Positions 9,231 to 17,693 of a stretch of DNA of 64,000 nt are shown here, one piece after another; positions within the stretch are counted from its first letter, which is position 1; every line of letters starts with the position of its first letter. Under the pieces are notes generated by a model, which searched no databases, was not told the DNA's origin, and saw nothing but the letters and a program-made list of their open reading frames with translations. Source of the stretch: Arcanobacterium phocae (GTDB taxonomy: Bacteria; Actinomycetota; Actinomycetes; Actinomycetales; Actinomycetaceae); NCBI RefSeq assembly GCF_900105865.1, contig NZ_LT629804.1, positions 1,934,243-1,998,242 on the forward strand, written 5' to 3'. A program made the position numbers and the translations under genes.

Positions 9231-9246
9231 CATCCGTCGAGCATAC

Positions 9247-9285
9247 AGTGGTGGCCTCATTCTTATCCTGAATGAGGCCACCACT
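9247..9285. terminator. Bidirectional terminator
   Basis: Perfect 15-base arms (9247-9261 and 9271-9285) with a nine-base loop, between the convergent FNT gene and the luciferase-like gene. Confidence 0.88.
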
Positions 9286-9291
9286 ATACTC

Positions 9292-10329
9292 TTAGACGCT
9301 AGGCTTCCAGCCCAGAGCAGGCGCCACGAATTTAGCGAAATTATCCAAGATGCGAATGTTAACGTCTGTTCCAAGCTGATTTGGGATTGTCAACATCAAG
9401 GTGTCTGCCGATTCGACAGCTGGATCAACTTTCAGCTGCTCAATCAGTACATCTGGTTCAGCGGCGTAGGTTCGGCCGAACGTCGTTTTAGTAGCCCCCT
9501 CCAAAAGACCAATCTGGTCTTTGTCGCTGGCAAGTAGTCCAAACAATTCGCGGTCTTCGCTACTGACAATCGGAAAGACTGAACGAGAAACGGACACCCG
9601 AGGGTCCCAATCATGCCCGGCGTCTTCCCACGATTGACGGTAGACTCGAATCTGTTCTGCTTGCAACTCACCTAGAGTTGAACCATCTGCTTCAGAGACC
9701 AAAGTTGAGCTCATCAGATTGACCCCATCTCTAGCTGCCTGTTCAGCCGAAGCTCGCGTACCTGATCCCCACCAAACATGCCGTTCCAGGCTTGGCGAAT
9801 GTGGGAATACGGGCAACGGTGTTCCTGGCTGGTACATCTGTGGATACTGCTGGTCGAGAGAATTAGCCTCAGCGAAAGCGTAACCACGAATTGCTGCCAT
9901 AAAGAGTTCAAACTTCTGACGGGCCATATCTGCCCCATTTTCTGTGTTTGCACCATATCCAAATGCCTCCCAACCACGACGAGCTGGTTCCGGTGAGCCA
10001 CGGGATACCCCCAATGCTAAACGACCTTCGGATAGCAAATCGAGTGCAGCTGCTTCTTCTGCTAACTGTAACGGGTTTTCGTACCGCATATCGATAACCC
10101 CAGTACCAACTTCAATGCGTTTAGTTGCTCCGACAATTGCTCCCATAAGTGGCATTGGAGAAGCACCCTGGGGTGCAAAGTGGTGTACCCGGAAATATGC
10201 GCCATTGACACCAATTTCGTCAGCAGCCTGCGCAAGTTCTACGCTAGAGCGCAAAACTTGTCCAGCGTCCAATCCATCTTTGCCGTCAATAGAATGGTGT
10301 CCAAAACTTAAAAATCCAAACCTTTCCAT
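9292..10329 (-). CDS. LLM class flavin-dependent oxidoreductase
   Basis: 345 residues of the bacterial luciferase-like family, binding FMN or F420. Family features are the N-terminal FGFLSFGHHS strand, GAYFRVHHFAPQGASPMPL, the TKRIEVGTGVIDMRYENPLQ segment and EGRLALGVSRGSPEP. The substrate is unknown. No Shine-Dalgarno precedes ATG 10329; TAGTAT lies just upstream, so the mRNA may be leaderless. Transcribed alone, ending at the shared terminator downstream. Confidence 0.85.
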   Translation of the reverse strand: MERFGFLSFGHHSIDGKDGLDAGQVLRSSVELAQAADEIGVNGAYFRVHHFAPQGASPMPLMGAIVGATKRIEVGTGVIDMRYENPLQLAEEAAALDLLSEGRLALGVSRGSPEPARRGWEAFGYGANTENGADMARQKFELFMAAIRGYAFAEANSLDQQYPQMYQPGTPLPVFPHSPSLERHVWWGSGTRASAEQAARDGVNLMSSTLVSEADGSTLGELQAEQIRVYRQSWEDAGHDWDPRVSVSRSVFPIVSSEDRELFGLLASDKDQIGLLEGATKTTFGRTYAAEPDVLIEQLKVDPAVESADTLMLTIPNQLGTDVNIRILDNFAKFVAPALGWKPSV

Positions 10330-10461
10330 AATTGAATACTAAACTAGCTTTATGGGTCTGTCCACAGTATGGGCAGACTTTTCGCTTTCGTCATAAATCT
10401 TCTATCATTAGTCTCCATAAGCTCCTCATATCGAGCGTTTCCCCCGCAAGAAAGGACTATC

Positions 10462-11652
10462 ATGGAGCCTCCACTGATTAAACGGTTGCTGAGCAACCTC
10501 CTCGTTTGGATTGTTATCGCAATTGTTCTGGGTGCAGTACTTGGAAAAGTGCTACCAGAAATCGCTATCGTCCCATTCGCCACCTTCAATGACATCTTTG
10601 GAAAATTCCTCGGATTCGTCGTCCCATTGATCATCGTTGGATTAGTAACGCCTGCTATCGCCGACTTGGGGAAGTCTGGGGGCCGCTGGGTTGCCCTGAC
10701 AGTCGGTCTCGGTTACCTCTCAACTATTATTGCTGGCCTCGGCACCTGGGGTTTGGCTACGATCATTTATCCGTCTTTGCTAGCAAGCCAACATGTCCCA
10801 GATCTAGCTGAACCCAAAAATGCGGTAGCTTCCATCATGGATGAGGCTTTCACGCTTCCACCTGTATTCGGTGTACTTACTGCACTTATCTTGGCGTTTC
10901 TCATCGGTTTCGGAACTGTAGCCGCAAATGCATACAAAATGATCGACCTATTGAGCGAATTCCGCAGAGTTGTCAACGTCATCATCAGCCGGTCAATCGT
11001 TCCACTCCTACCAATACATGTGTTCGGAATATTCCTCAACATGTCAAAGTCTGGTCAATTTGAAACCGTCATTGTTGCGATGGCTAAAGTTATTCTCTTT
11101 GCTTTTGCGCTTACTCTCGTCATGCTCGTATTCCAATATACGATTGCCGGAACCATCGCTAAGCGAAATCCAATCACGTCTCTATGGAATATGCGGGACG
11201 CCTACGCAACAGCCTTAGGAACTGCGTCCTCAGCTGCTACTATCCCAGTAACCCTTCGTTCCACCATGAAGAACGGCGTCTCTGAAGACGTAGCCGGTTT
11301 TGTAGTTCCGCTATGCGCCACCATTCACCTTGCTGGATCTACAATTAAGATCACTGCATTCGCTTTGGCGCTTCAATACATGCTGGGAATAGCAGCATCT
11401 CCTAGTGCAATCATTAGTTTTGTGTTTATGCTCGGCATCATCATGATTGCCGCTCCTGGTGTTCCAGGCGGCGCTATTACTGCAGCACAATCAGTCGTTC
11501 AGGGAACCCTCGGATTCACCGACCCAATGTACGGAGTTATGGTTGCGCTATACGTAGCAGTCGATTCTTTCGGTACGGCAACAAATGTCACCGGCGACGG
11601 CGCTATCGCAATGATCGTGAATCGGTTCGCAATGACACGCATGAAGCGCTGA
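10462..11652 (+). CDS. Dicarboxylate/amino acid:cation symporter (DAACS family)
   Basis: 396 residues from ATG 10462, which has AAAGGA five bases upstream. The frame extends to 10369, but that stretch has no family similarity or ribosome site. About eight membrane helices and two hairpins: FLGFVVPLIIVGLVTPAIA, the serine-rich TALGTASSAATIPVT motif (HP1), and GTATNVTGDGAI near the end (HP2/TM8). These are the substrate- and sodium-binding parts of GltP/SstT-type carriers. Substrate is probably an acidic or small neutral amino acid or a dicarboxylate. The stop overlaps the convergent EIIB-like gene by 50 bases. Confidence 0.87.
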   Translation: MEPPLIKRLLSNLLVWIVIAIVLGAVLGKVLPEIAIVPFATFNDIFGKFLGFVVPLIIVGLVTPAIADLGKSGGRWVALTVGLGYLSTIIAGLGTWGLATIIYPSLLASQHVPDLAEPKNAVASIMDEAFTLPPVFGVLTALILAFLIGFGTVAANAYKMIDLLSEFRRVVNVIISRSIVPLLPIHVFGIFLNMSKSGQFETVIVAMAKVILFAFALTLVMLVFQYTIAGTIAKRNPITSLWNMRDAYATALGTASSAATIPVTLRSTMKNGVSEDVAGFVVPLCATIHLAGSTIKITAFALALQYMLGIAASPSAIISFVFMLGIIMIAAPGVPGGAITAAQSVVQGTLGFTDPMYGVMVALYVAVDSFGTATNVTGDGAIAMIVNRFAMTRMKR

Positions 11653-11869
11653 GTTGTTCGGCGAGCTCGTTCGCTTGGCTACCGATAATAAGATGCACGT
11701 GGCCCTTTTGACGCACAATACCAATTGCTCCTGCAGCACGCAGCAAATCTTCATTTACCAGCGCTAGCGACGCCACTTCCACCCGGATTCGGGTATAAGC
11801 AGGCGTGACCTCAAGGACATTATCCCGTCCCCCAAGGCCAAGAACGACTTCATCTGCAAACAGTTTCAC
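11603..11869 (-). CDS. Stand-alone PTS EIIB-like domain lacking the phosphorylated cysteine
   Basis: 88 residues from GTG 11869, with GAAAGG six bases upstream. It matches the glucose-type EIIB fold: LGGRDNV, TRIRVEVAS, then IGIVRQKGHVHLIIGSQANELAEQL. The phosphocysteine normally sits two residues before TR (as in ACITRLR); here the segment is PAYTRIR, so alanine replaces it. No EIIC or EIIA gene is adjacent. It therefore cannot carry phosphate on the usual residue and may be a regulatory or structural remnant. It lies downstream of malQ, separated by a terminator hairpin, and overlaps the convergent symporter end by 50 bases. Confidence 0.7.
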   Translation of the reverse strand: MKLFADEVVLGLGGRDNVLEVTPAYTRIRVEVASLALVNEDLLRAAGAIGIVRQKGHVHLIIGSQANELAEQLSASCVSLRTDSRSLR

Positions 11870-11889
11870 GTAAACCTTTCAAGAATCGA

Positions 11890-11917
11890 GAGTGCGGGCG
11901 GAAATCCGCCCGCACTC
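11890..11917 (-). terminator. Terminator after malQ
   Basis: Perfect 12-base arms (11890-11901 and 11906-11917) with a four-base loop between malQ and the EIIB-like gene. The U-tract is weak, so read-through into the small gene is possible. Confidence 0.7.
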
Positions 11918-11935
11918 TTGCTATATATCGACTTG

Positions 11936-14077
11936 TCAGCTCTTGAACGCCCGAGTAAAGGTCTCCATCAGCGACAGCAACCGAGGGTTCTTAGCAAGCT
12001 CTTCTACTAATACTACCTTCTCTGTACCATCAGCCAACGGGATTTTCCAATTTGGATATTCTTGGTCAGTACCAGGCTGGTTTTGGGCACGACGCTCTCC
12101 TACGGCGTCGACAAGCGATACGCACAGCAACGGTGCCGGCGTCTTAGTGAGATAGACGTGCAACGCTTCAACCACTTCGCGTTCCGAAGGCTCGTCACCA
12201 ATCAGACCATACTCGCGCAACCGAGCATAAACTGTCTCTCGCTCATGACGTGCCTGAGCCCGAACTTCTTCTTCTGGCTCAACTAATAAGCCAAGCCGAG
12301 CACGCAAATCGACGTGTTCCTCAGCAAGGTAGCCAGCAGCTGGCGGCAAATCATGGGTATCAACCGAAACAAGTGCATTTGCTCGATAATCTTCAGGACG
12401 CAACGGGTTGCCTTGTTCGTCCTTCTCAAACCAGAAGATTGATGTTCCCAAGATGCCACGGTCACGCAGGTACTCACGTACCCATGGCTCCACATTGCCC
12501 AGATCTTCACCGACGACGACGGCGCCAGCACGATAGGCCTCGAGCAAAAGCACACCTACCATAGCGTCATGGTTAAACCGCACATACGTACCGTGGCTTG
12601 CTGCTGAACCTTCCGGAATCCACCAGAGACGGAATAGCCCCATCACGTGGTCTACACGTAATGCACCTGCATGACGCAGAACTGTGCGTGCCATATCACG
12701 CAATGGAGCATAGTCCATGCGCTCTAGGGCATCCGGACGCCACGGCGGCTGAGACCAGTTCTGTCCTTGCTGATTGTACATATCTGGCGGCGCTCCCACA
12801 CCGATACCGCGAGCAAAAGTATCCGGCATCGTCCACGTATCAGAACCCTCTGGATGGACTCCAACAGCCAGATCATGGGCAACACCAAATGCCATACCTG
12901 CCGCCTTAGCAGCACGCTGCGCATCAGCAAGTTGCTGATCCATAATCCACTGTAACCATGCCCAGAAGTCAATTCGATCGCGTAGGCTGGCACGAGCCTT
13001 AGCCACAGCTCTGCCGTGAACATCCTTGAGTTCCTCTGGGAAAGGCTCACCATGGTAGTATTCCGTCAATGCACACCACAAGGCGAAGTCTTCTAAGCCC
13101 TGTCCCTCATTACGGCGATACTGCGCAAATTCACGCTCACGCGCCTGCGAACGCCCAGCTTTGAAAATAACCTCGAGTGCTTCACGCTTAGCTTTCCACG
13201 ATGCATCGCGATCAATATGAGTATTCTTAACAGAATCCTTCTTCACGTTTTCTGCAGCCCACGTAATGAGTGAGCGCTCTGGCCCAGACAAATACGCGAC
13301 CTCGCGGATATTTTCTGGACGGATGTACATCGGGTTGAAGAAACGACGAGTCACAGGCAGATATGGAGATGGCGACAATGGCTCAACTGGCTCTGCAGCG
13401 TGTAACGGATTGACGAGCAGGTAGTCAGCACCCATAGCGCCGAAAAGCGATGCCATCTCTAACAGATCGTCCGTATCACCAACGCCCCACGATTGAGCAG
13501 ATCGGGTCGAATACAGCTGCGCCATCATTCCCCATGAACGATGCTGTGCCAGCGAACTATTGTCCAATCGACCCGGGGTAACAATGAGCGTCGTTGAATC
13601 CTTAGCTATTTTGTCAGTGTCACTGTGGCTAACGATCGCATGGAGAGTATGGTAGCCAAGTGGCAGACCGGACTTAATTGCAAAACTAGCTTGGCCAATT
13701 TCATGCCCTTCGATGGTACGCGGTGGAGTAAAATCGTCCACCTGTCGCACAGCGAATTCCGAGCCATCTTCACATGTGATGCCTAATTCTACGTTCCAGC
13801 CATGTGGAACATGAACATGGACGACATAGTCTTGATCGTTGCGCGCTACCACACATGGTGGCAGAATTTGGCGCCATGGAGCTTCATCTTTAGCAACAAG
13901 TGCAGCTTCAATTGCGGCATCGTTGTGTGCATCGACGCCCATCGCGGCTAGTACAGATGTGAGGGTTTCTTGGTCAACAAATTCATGTTCCCCATTAAAG
14001 CCCCAAAAATCGGTAGCAATATTGTAAACCTCAGCCAACCGATGCAATTTATCAAGATCAAGTCTTTGATCCGGCAT
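11936..14077 (-). CDS. malQ: 4-alpha-glucanotransferase (amylomaltase, GH77)
   Basis: 713 residues; transfers alpha-1,4-glucan segments in maltodextrin and glycogen metabolism. GH77 features include GDTDDLLEMASLFGAMGADY, LRVDHVMGLFRLWWIPEG (nucleophile aspartate region), VVGEDLGNVEPWVREYL (acid/base glutamate) and SVDTHDLPPAAGY. The extra N-terminal domain of about 170 residues is typical of actinobacterial MalQ. Start ATG 14077 has GGAGA upstream; the frame runs further to 14224 but without a ribosome site. Divergent from the thioesterase gene. Confidence 0.95.
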   Translation of the reverse strand: MPDQRLDLDKLHRLAEVYNIATDFWGFNGEHEFVDQETLTSVLAAMGVDAHNDAAIEAALVAKDEAPWRQILPPCVVARNDQDYVVHVHVPHGWNVELGITCEDGSEFAVRQVDDFTPPRTIEGHEIGQASFAIKSGLPLGYHTLHAIVSHSDTDKIAKDSTTLIVTPGRLDNSSLAQHRSWGMMAQLYSTRSAQSWGVGDTDDLLEMASLFGAMGADYLLVNPLHAAEPVEPLSPSPYLPVTRRFFNPMYIRPENIREVAYLSGPERSLITWAAENVKKDSVKNTHIDRDASWKAKREALEVIFKAGRSQAREREFAQYRRNEGQGLEDFALWCALTEYYHGEPFPEELKDVHGRAVAKARASLRDRIDFWAWLQWIMDQQLADAQRAAKAAGMAFGVAHDLAVGVHPEGSDTWTMPDTFARGIGVGAPPDMYNQQGQNWSQPPWRPDALERMDYAPLRDMARTVLRHAGALRVDHVMGLFRLWWIPEGSAASHGTYVRFNHDAMVGVLLLEAYRAGAVVVGEDLGNVEPWVREYLRDRGILGTSIFWFEKDEQGNPLRPEDYRANALVSVDTHDLPPAAGYLAEEHVDLRARLGLLVEPEEEVRAQARHERETVYARLREYGLIGDEPSEREVVEALHVYLTKTPAPLLCVSLVDAVGERRAQNQPGTDQEYPNWKIPLADGTEKVVLVEELAKNPRLLSLMETFTRAFKS

Positions 14078-14251
14078 TGTCTCTCCTTGATGCGTGCGCA
14101 GTAGCACCCTCGCTACTTTTCTCGTAACTAATTGTGCCAGACTGCAAGGATTTTCTGTAACTGACATGCAGTTTTCTAAGAACAAGCATCCAATCTCTGT
14201 TTGCAGCGCATTATCACGTACCATGGAGTGAGGTATTTTATGGAGGCTTTT

Positions 14252-15151
14252 ATGCGTAAATTTCTACCCGTTCCAGATTCTTCCGAAGAACCGCTCGCAT
14301 CAATTTTGCGAACGTTACGACTTGAAATCCGCGAACCAGGAAGCTACCTAGGCTCAAATCTATCGCAATTTAACGGCAGAGTTTATGGTGGGCAAGTCTT
14401 TGGTCAAGCTGTAATGGCTGCTTGGGCAACTGTAGCTGACGCCTACCCGCAACGTCAGATCCATTCGATCACTGCTGCTTTTATGCGTCCTGGCGATCAA
14501 CAAGAGCCCATTGCATTTGATGTAGAGGAGGTTAATGACTCCCGCTCATTTTCTACACGTCGGGTACACGCGTCACAATACGGAAAGACGATCCTCTCGT
14601 GCCGCGCTTCATTCCAGGAGCTGCAACCGGGCGTGGAGCACTCATCCGTCGCCCCAGATGCTCCCGAGCCAGAAGCCCTTGACTCGTCACTGGAATTTTT
14701 TGCAAATTTTGATCATCCTGCTTCTAAGAATGTCCACACAACGAGTGCTATCGATATGCGTCACGTTGATGGTCCAATCTGGGTCAAACCTGCAGCTAAG
14801 CAAAACGGGCATACGCTGATTTGGTTTAAGATTCGCGAGGGACTCCCTGAACAGGCAGATCAACTCTTACATCGAGCTGTTTTAGCGTACGCTACAGACC
14901 AGTTTATGTTGGAGCCGATCATGCGTATGCACGGCATGTTCTGGCTAAGTCCCGATATTTCAGTCGCAACATTGGACCACGCAATCTGGTGGCATCGAGA
15001 CGTCGACATGTCAGACTGGATACTTGCCGAGCTAGATTCCCCATCTGCTCAGGGCGGACGTGGTCTATCTGTAGCAAAATTCTTCCAGCACGGAGTTCAT
15101 ATAGCAACTATGGCGCAAGAAGGGATGACTCGATCACGTTTGGTAAAGTAG
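14252..15151 (+). CDS. tesB: Acyl-CoA thioesterase II (TesB-like)
   Basis: 299 residues from ATG 14252, which has GGAGG five bases upstream; ATG 14240 and earlier starts in frame lack a site. Double hot-dog fold: FNGRVYGGQVFGQAV in the first half with HSITAAFMRPGD, and RAVLAYATDQFML with WLSPDISVATLDHAIWWHR in the second. It hydrolyses acyl-CoA to free fatty acid and CoA. Intact, monocistronic, followed by a strong terminator. Confidence 0.92.
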   Translation: MRKFLPVPDSSEEPLASILRTLRLEIREPGSYLGSNLSQFNGRVYGGQVFGQAVMAAWATVADAYPQRQIHSITAAFMRPGDQQEPIAFDVEEVNDSRSFSTRRVHASQYGKTILSCRASFQELQPGVEHSSVAPDAPEPEALDSSLEFFANFDHPASKNVHTTSAIDMRHVDGPIWVKPAAKQNGHTLIWFKIREGLPEQADQLLHRAVLAYATDQFMLEPIMRMHGMFWLSPDISVATLDHAIWWHRDVDMSDWILAELDSPSAQGGRGLSVAKFFQHGVHIATMAQEGMTRSRLVK

Positions 15152-15187
15152 CCAGCTCCTAGTGAGCAGTTCTCCAACCACCTAAAA

Positions 15188-15223
15188 GCGTTCGGGTAGG
15201 AACGATAGCTCCTACCCGAACGC
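15188..15223. terminator. Bidirectional terminator between tesB and ettA
   Basis: Perfect 14-base arms (15188-15201 and 15210-15223) with an eight-base loop between convergent genes. Confidence 0.88.
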
Positions 15224-15259
15224 CTGATTCATTAAGTTACGCAGGCAGCGTTATTATGT

Positions 15260-16942
15260 CTAGCCGCGGGTGAGCTTGCGGTATGTTGAAGCCCCCGGAC
15301 GACCAGCATCTTCGCCTAAGCGTTCGATCTTGTTCTTTTCATACGCTTCGAAGTTCCCTTCGAACCAGTACCAGTTGGACGGGTTCTCTTCGGTCCCTTC
15401 GTATGCCAAAATATGCGTTGCTACCCGGTCCAGGAACCACCTATCGTGGGTGATAACAACTGAACAGCCAGCAAAGTCAAGTAAAGCATTTTCCAAAGAG
15501 CTCAACGTCTCAACGTCTAAATCGTTCGTCGGTTCGTCAAGTAGGATGAGATTTCCGCCCTGCTTTAGAGTCAGCGCAAGATTCAACCGGTTGCGTTCAC
15601 CACCCGAAAGCACACCAGCTTTCTTTTGCTGGTCTGCTCCCTTGAAGCCAAACGCGGAAACATATGCACGAGATGGCATTTCAACATTGCCAACTTGGAT
15701 GTAATCTAAACCGTCAGAAACCACTTCCCACAGCGTCTTCTCCGGGTCAATGCCGCCACGGTTCTGATCGACATAACTCAGCTTAACTGTTTCACCGATC
15801 TTCAAGTTGCCTTCGTCGAGTGGTTCTAAACCAACGATAGTTTTGAAAAGAGTAGTCTTTCCAACGCCGTTTGGACCAATGATTCCGACAATACCGTTTC
15901 GTGGCAGAGTAAATGACAGATTGTCGATCAAAACCCGATCTCCGAAGCCCTTCTTGAGATTTGTTGCTTCGAGGACAACATTACCCAAACGTGGCCCTGG
16001 CGGAATCTGAATCTCTTCAAAATCAAGTTTGCGAGTGCGATCTGCTTCTGCAGCCATCTCCTCATACCGCGCTAGACGCGCCTTAGACTTTGCCTGACGA
16101 CCTTTAGCGGAGCTACGAACCCATTCCAGTTCCTCAGAAAGACGCTTCTTTAACTTGGCATCCTTCTTTCCTTGGACTTCTAGACGTTCTTGCTTCTTTT
16201 CCAGATAGGTTGAGTAGTTACCTTCATACGGATACAGGTGACCACGATCAACTTCAGCAATCCATTGTGCGACATGATCAAGGAAGTAACGATCGTGGGT
16301 AACAGCGATAACAGCACCTGGATACTTCGCTAGGTGTTGCTCAAGCCATAGCACTGATTCAGCGTCCAAATGGTTGGTAGGTTCGTCCAGTAGCAACAAA
16401 TCTGGCGCTTCCAGCAGTAACTTACATAATGCAACTCGTCGCCGCTCACCACCGGAAAGTACGTTAACAGGACTATCGCCCGGTGGGCATTGCAGAGCTT
16501 CCATCGCCTGATCAAGCTGGGCATCAATATCCCACCCATTAGCAGCATCGATTTCCGTCTGCAAGGTACCCATTTCTTCCATGAGGGCATCAAAATCAGC
16601 ATCCGGCTCCGCCATCTCCATGCCGATTTCATTGAAACGGTGCACCTTTCCGATAAGATCCCCAACACCTTCTTGAACATTCTCAAGTACGGTCTTGTCT
16701 TCATTCAATGGCGGCTCTTGGAGCAAGATCCCCACTGAATAGCCAGGACTTAAGCGTGCCTCACCATTAGAAGGCTCGTCTAGACCAGCCATGATCTTTA
16801 GAATGGTAGACTTTCCAGCACCATTCGGGCCGACCATACCGATCTTGGCCCCAGGATAGAACGACATCGTAACATCGTCAAGAATTAGTTTGTCCCCTAC
16901 TTTTTTGCGGGCACGCACCATGTTGTAAATAAACTCAGCCAC
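15260..16942 (-). CDS. ettA: ABC-F protein, energy-dependent translational throttle EttA
   Basis: 560 residues with two soluble ABC domains and no membrane part. Walker A motifs are GPNGAGKST and GPNGVGKTT; both halves have LSGGERRRVAL/LSGGERNRLNL signatures and LLDEPTNHLD/LLDEPTNDLD Walker B regions. Between them lies the basic, helical linker (P-site tRNA interaction motif) rich in K, E and R. The N-terminus MAEFIYNMVRARKKVGDK and whole-length similarity point to EttA, which gates the first elongation step according to ATP/ADP ratio. Single gene. Confidence 0.94.
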   Translation of the reverse strand: MAEFIYNMVRARKKVGDKLILDDVTMSFYPGAKIGMVGPNGAGKSTILKIMAGLDEPSNGEARLSPGYSVGILLQEPPLNEDKTVLENVQEGVGDLIGKVHRFNEIGMEMAEPDADFDALMEEMGTLQTEIDAANGWDIDAQLDQAMEALQCPPGDSPVNVLSGGERRRVALCKLLLEAPDLLLLDEPTNHLDAESVLWLEQHLAKYPGAVIAVTHDRYFLDHVAQWIAEVDRGHLYPYEGNYSTYLEKKQERLEVQGKKDAKLKKRLSEELEWVRSSAKGRQAKSKARLARYEEMAAEADRTRKLDFEEIQIPPGPRLGNVVLEATNLKKGFGDRVLIDNLSFTLPRNGIVGIIGPNGVGKTTLFKTIVGLEPLDEGNLKIGETVKLSYVDQNRGGIDPEKTLWEVVSDGLDYIQVGNVEMPSRAYVSAFGFKGADQQKKAGVLSGGERNRLNLALTLKQGGNLILLDEPTNDLDVETLSSLENALLDFAGCSVVITHDRWFLDRVATHILAYEGTEENPSNWYWFEGNFEAYEKNKIERLGEDAGRPGASTYRKLTRG

Positions 16943-17035
16943 ATTTCTCCAATAGCTAGCAAATGGAATTGGTTAACCATACTTAACCATAGTCGACCCC
17001 TAGGCTTTACCTCAACCACACTGGTACCGTTTTCG

Positions 17036-17563
17036 TCACGACATAACAGCTTCTAACACGCCCGCTGGATCCTGAGCTGTTTCCTGTTGGCAGGTTGTGA
17101 ACTGTTTATCCGCTTCACTACTCATTGCATCAGCCGAATAGCGTGGTTCTCCTGGAACAGATTCCAACGGCGTAGCAGATGTTTTTGTAAAGACAGCCGT
17201 CCCATGGGTCAAGTCGATTCCGAAACTGTCAGCTAGCAGAACGTGCTCTATCCGAGTCAGCCCTGATTTATCTTCGTATTGCCGCATGACCAGCCGCCCT
17301 CGTGCGATAACAGGAGTTCCTTTATCCACACTGACCGCAACATGAGCAGCTAGGCTCCCATATGTACGGACTGAATACCATGCTGTCTGCCCGTCTCTGA
17401 ACTCATTTACAGACCGCGAGTAATACCGTGGAGTCACACCTACCCGCACCACAGTTGTTTTTGTACTAAGAACTTCTCCGGTGTCTTTATCAGTCGCGTT
17501 AGTAAAAACTGTTGGCGCGGCCCCAACATATCCACGAATCGCTACAATAGTTTCATTTGACAT
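17036..17563 (-). CDS. Single-stranded DNA-binding protein paralogue
   Basis: 175 residues from ATG 17563 with GAAGGAG upstream; the GTG at 17569 falls inside that site and is rejected. An OB fold of the SSB family is seen in IVAIRGYVGAAP, the VVRVGVTPRYYSR strand, AWYSVRTYGSLAAHVAVS and GTPVIARGRLVMRQYEDKSG. The C-terminus lacks the acidic DDDIPF tip of the housekeeping SSB, and the gene is not in the rpsF-ssb-rpsR operon. It is therefore probably a secondary SSB (SsbB type) for recombination, uptake or stress. A perfect dyad sits immediately upstream of its ribosome site. Confidence 0.85.
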   Translation of the reverse strand: MSNETIVAIRGYVGAAPTVFTNATDKDTGEVLSTKTTVVRVGVTPRYYSRSVNEFRDGQTAWYSVRTYGSLAAHVAVSVDKGTPVIARGRLVMRQYEDKSGLTRIEHVLLADSFGIDLTHGTAVFTKTSATPLESVPGEPRYSADAMSSEADKQFTTCQQETAQDPAGVLEAVMS

Positions 17564-17575
17564 GTTCACTCCTTC

Positions 17576-17599
17576 ATGATGTAAAACGACTTACATCAT
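17576..17599. promoter_or_regulatory. Operator-like dyad upstream of the SSB paralogue
   Basis: ATGATGTAA (17576-17584) and TTACATCAT (17591-17599) are a perfect nine-base inverted repeat with a six-base spacer, 13 bases before the SSB start. No T-tract follows on the coding strand, and its position over the ribosome site suits a repressor operator or an mRNA hairpin better than a terminator. Confidence 0.5.
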
Positions 17600-17693
17600 C
17601 ATTGTGAAACAAACATCATCAACCGTGTATATAGCTTATTAAATCTGTGGATAAGATACTTGTTCGCATGAAATGTGCATAAGTTATAAAATA

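Noticed and set aside
8709..9244. ORFs of 117-123 codons antisense to the FNT gene
   Set aside because: Shadows of a strongly conserved membrane protein gene with no start signals.
10369..10461. Upstream extension of the DAACS symporter
   Set aside because: No ribosome site; ATG 10462 has AAAGGA and matches the family start.
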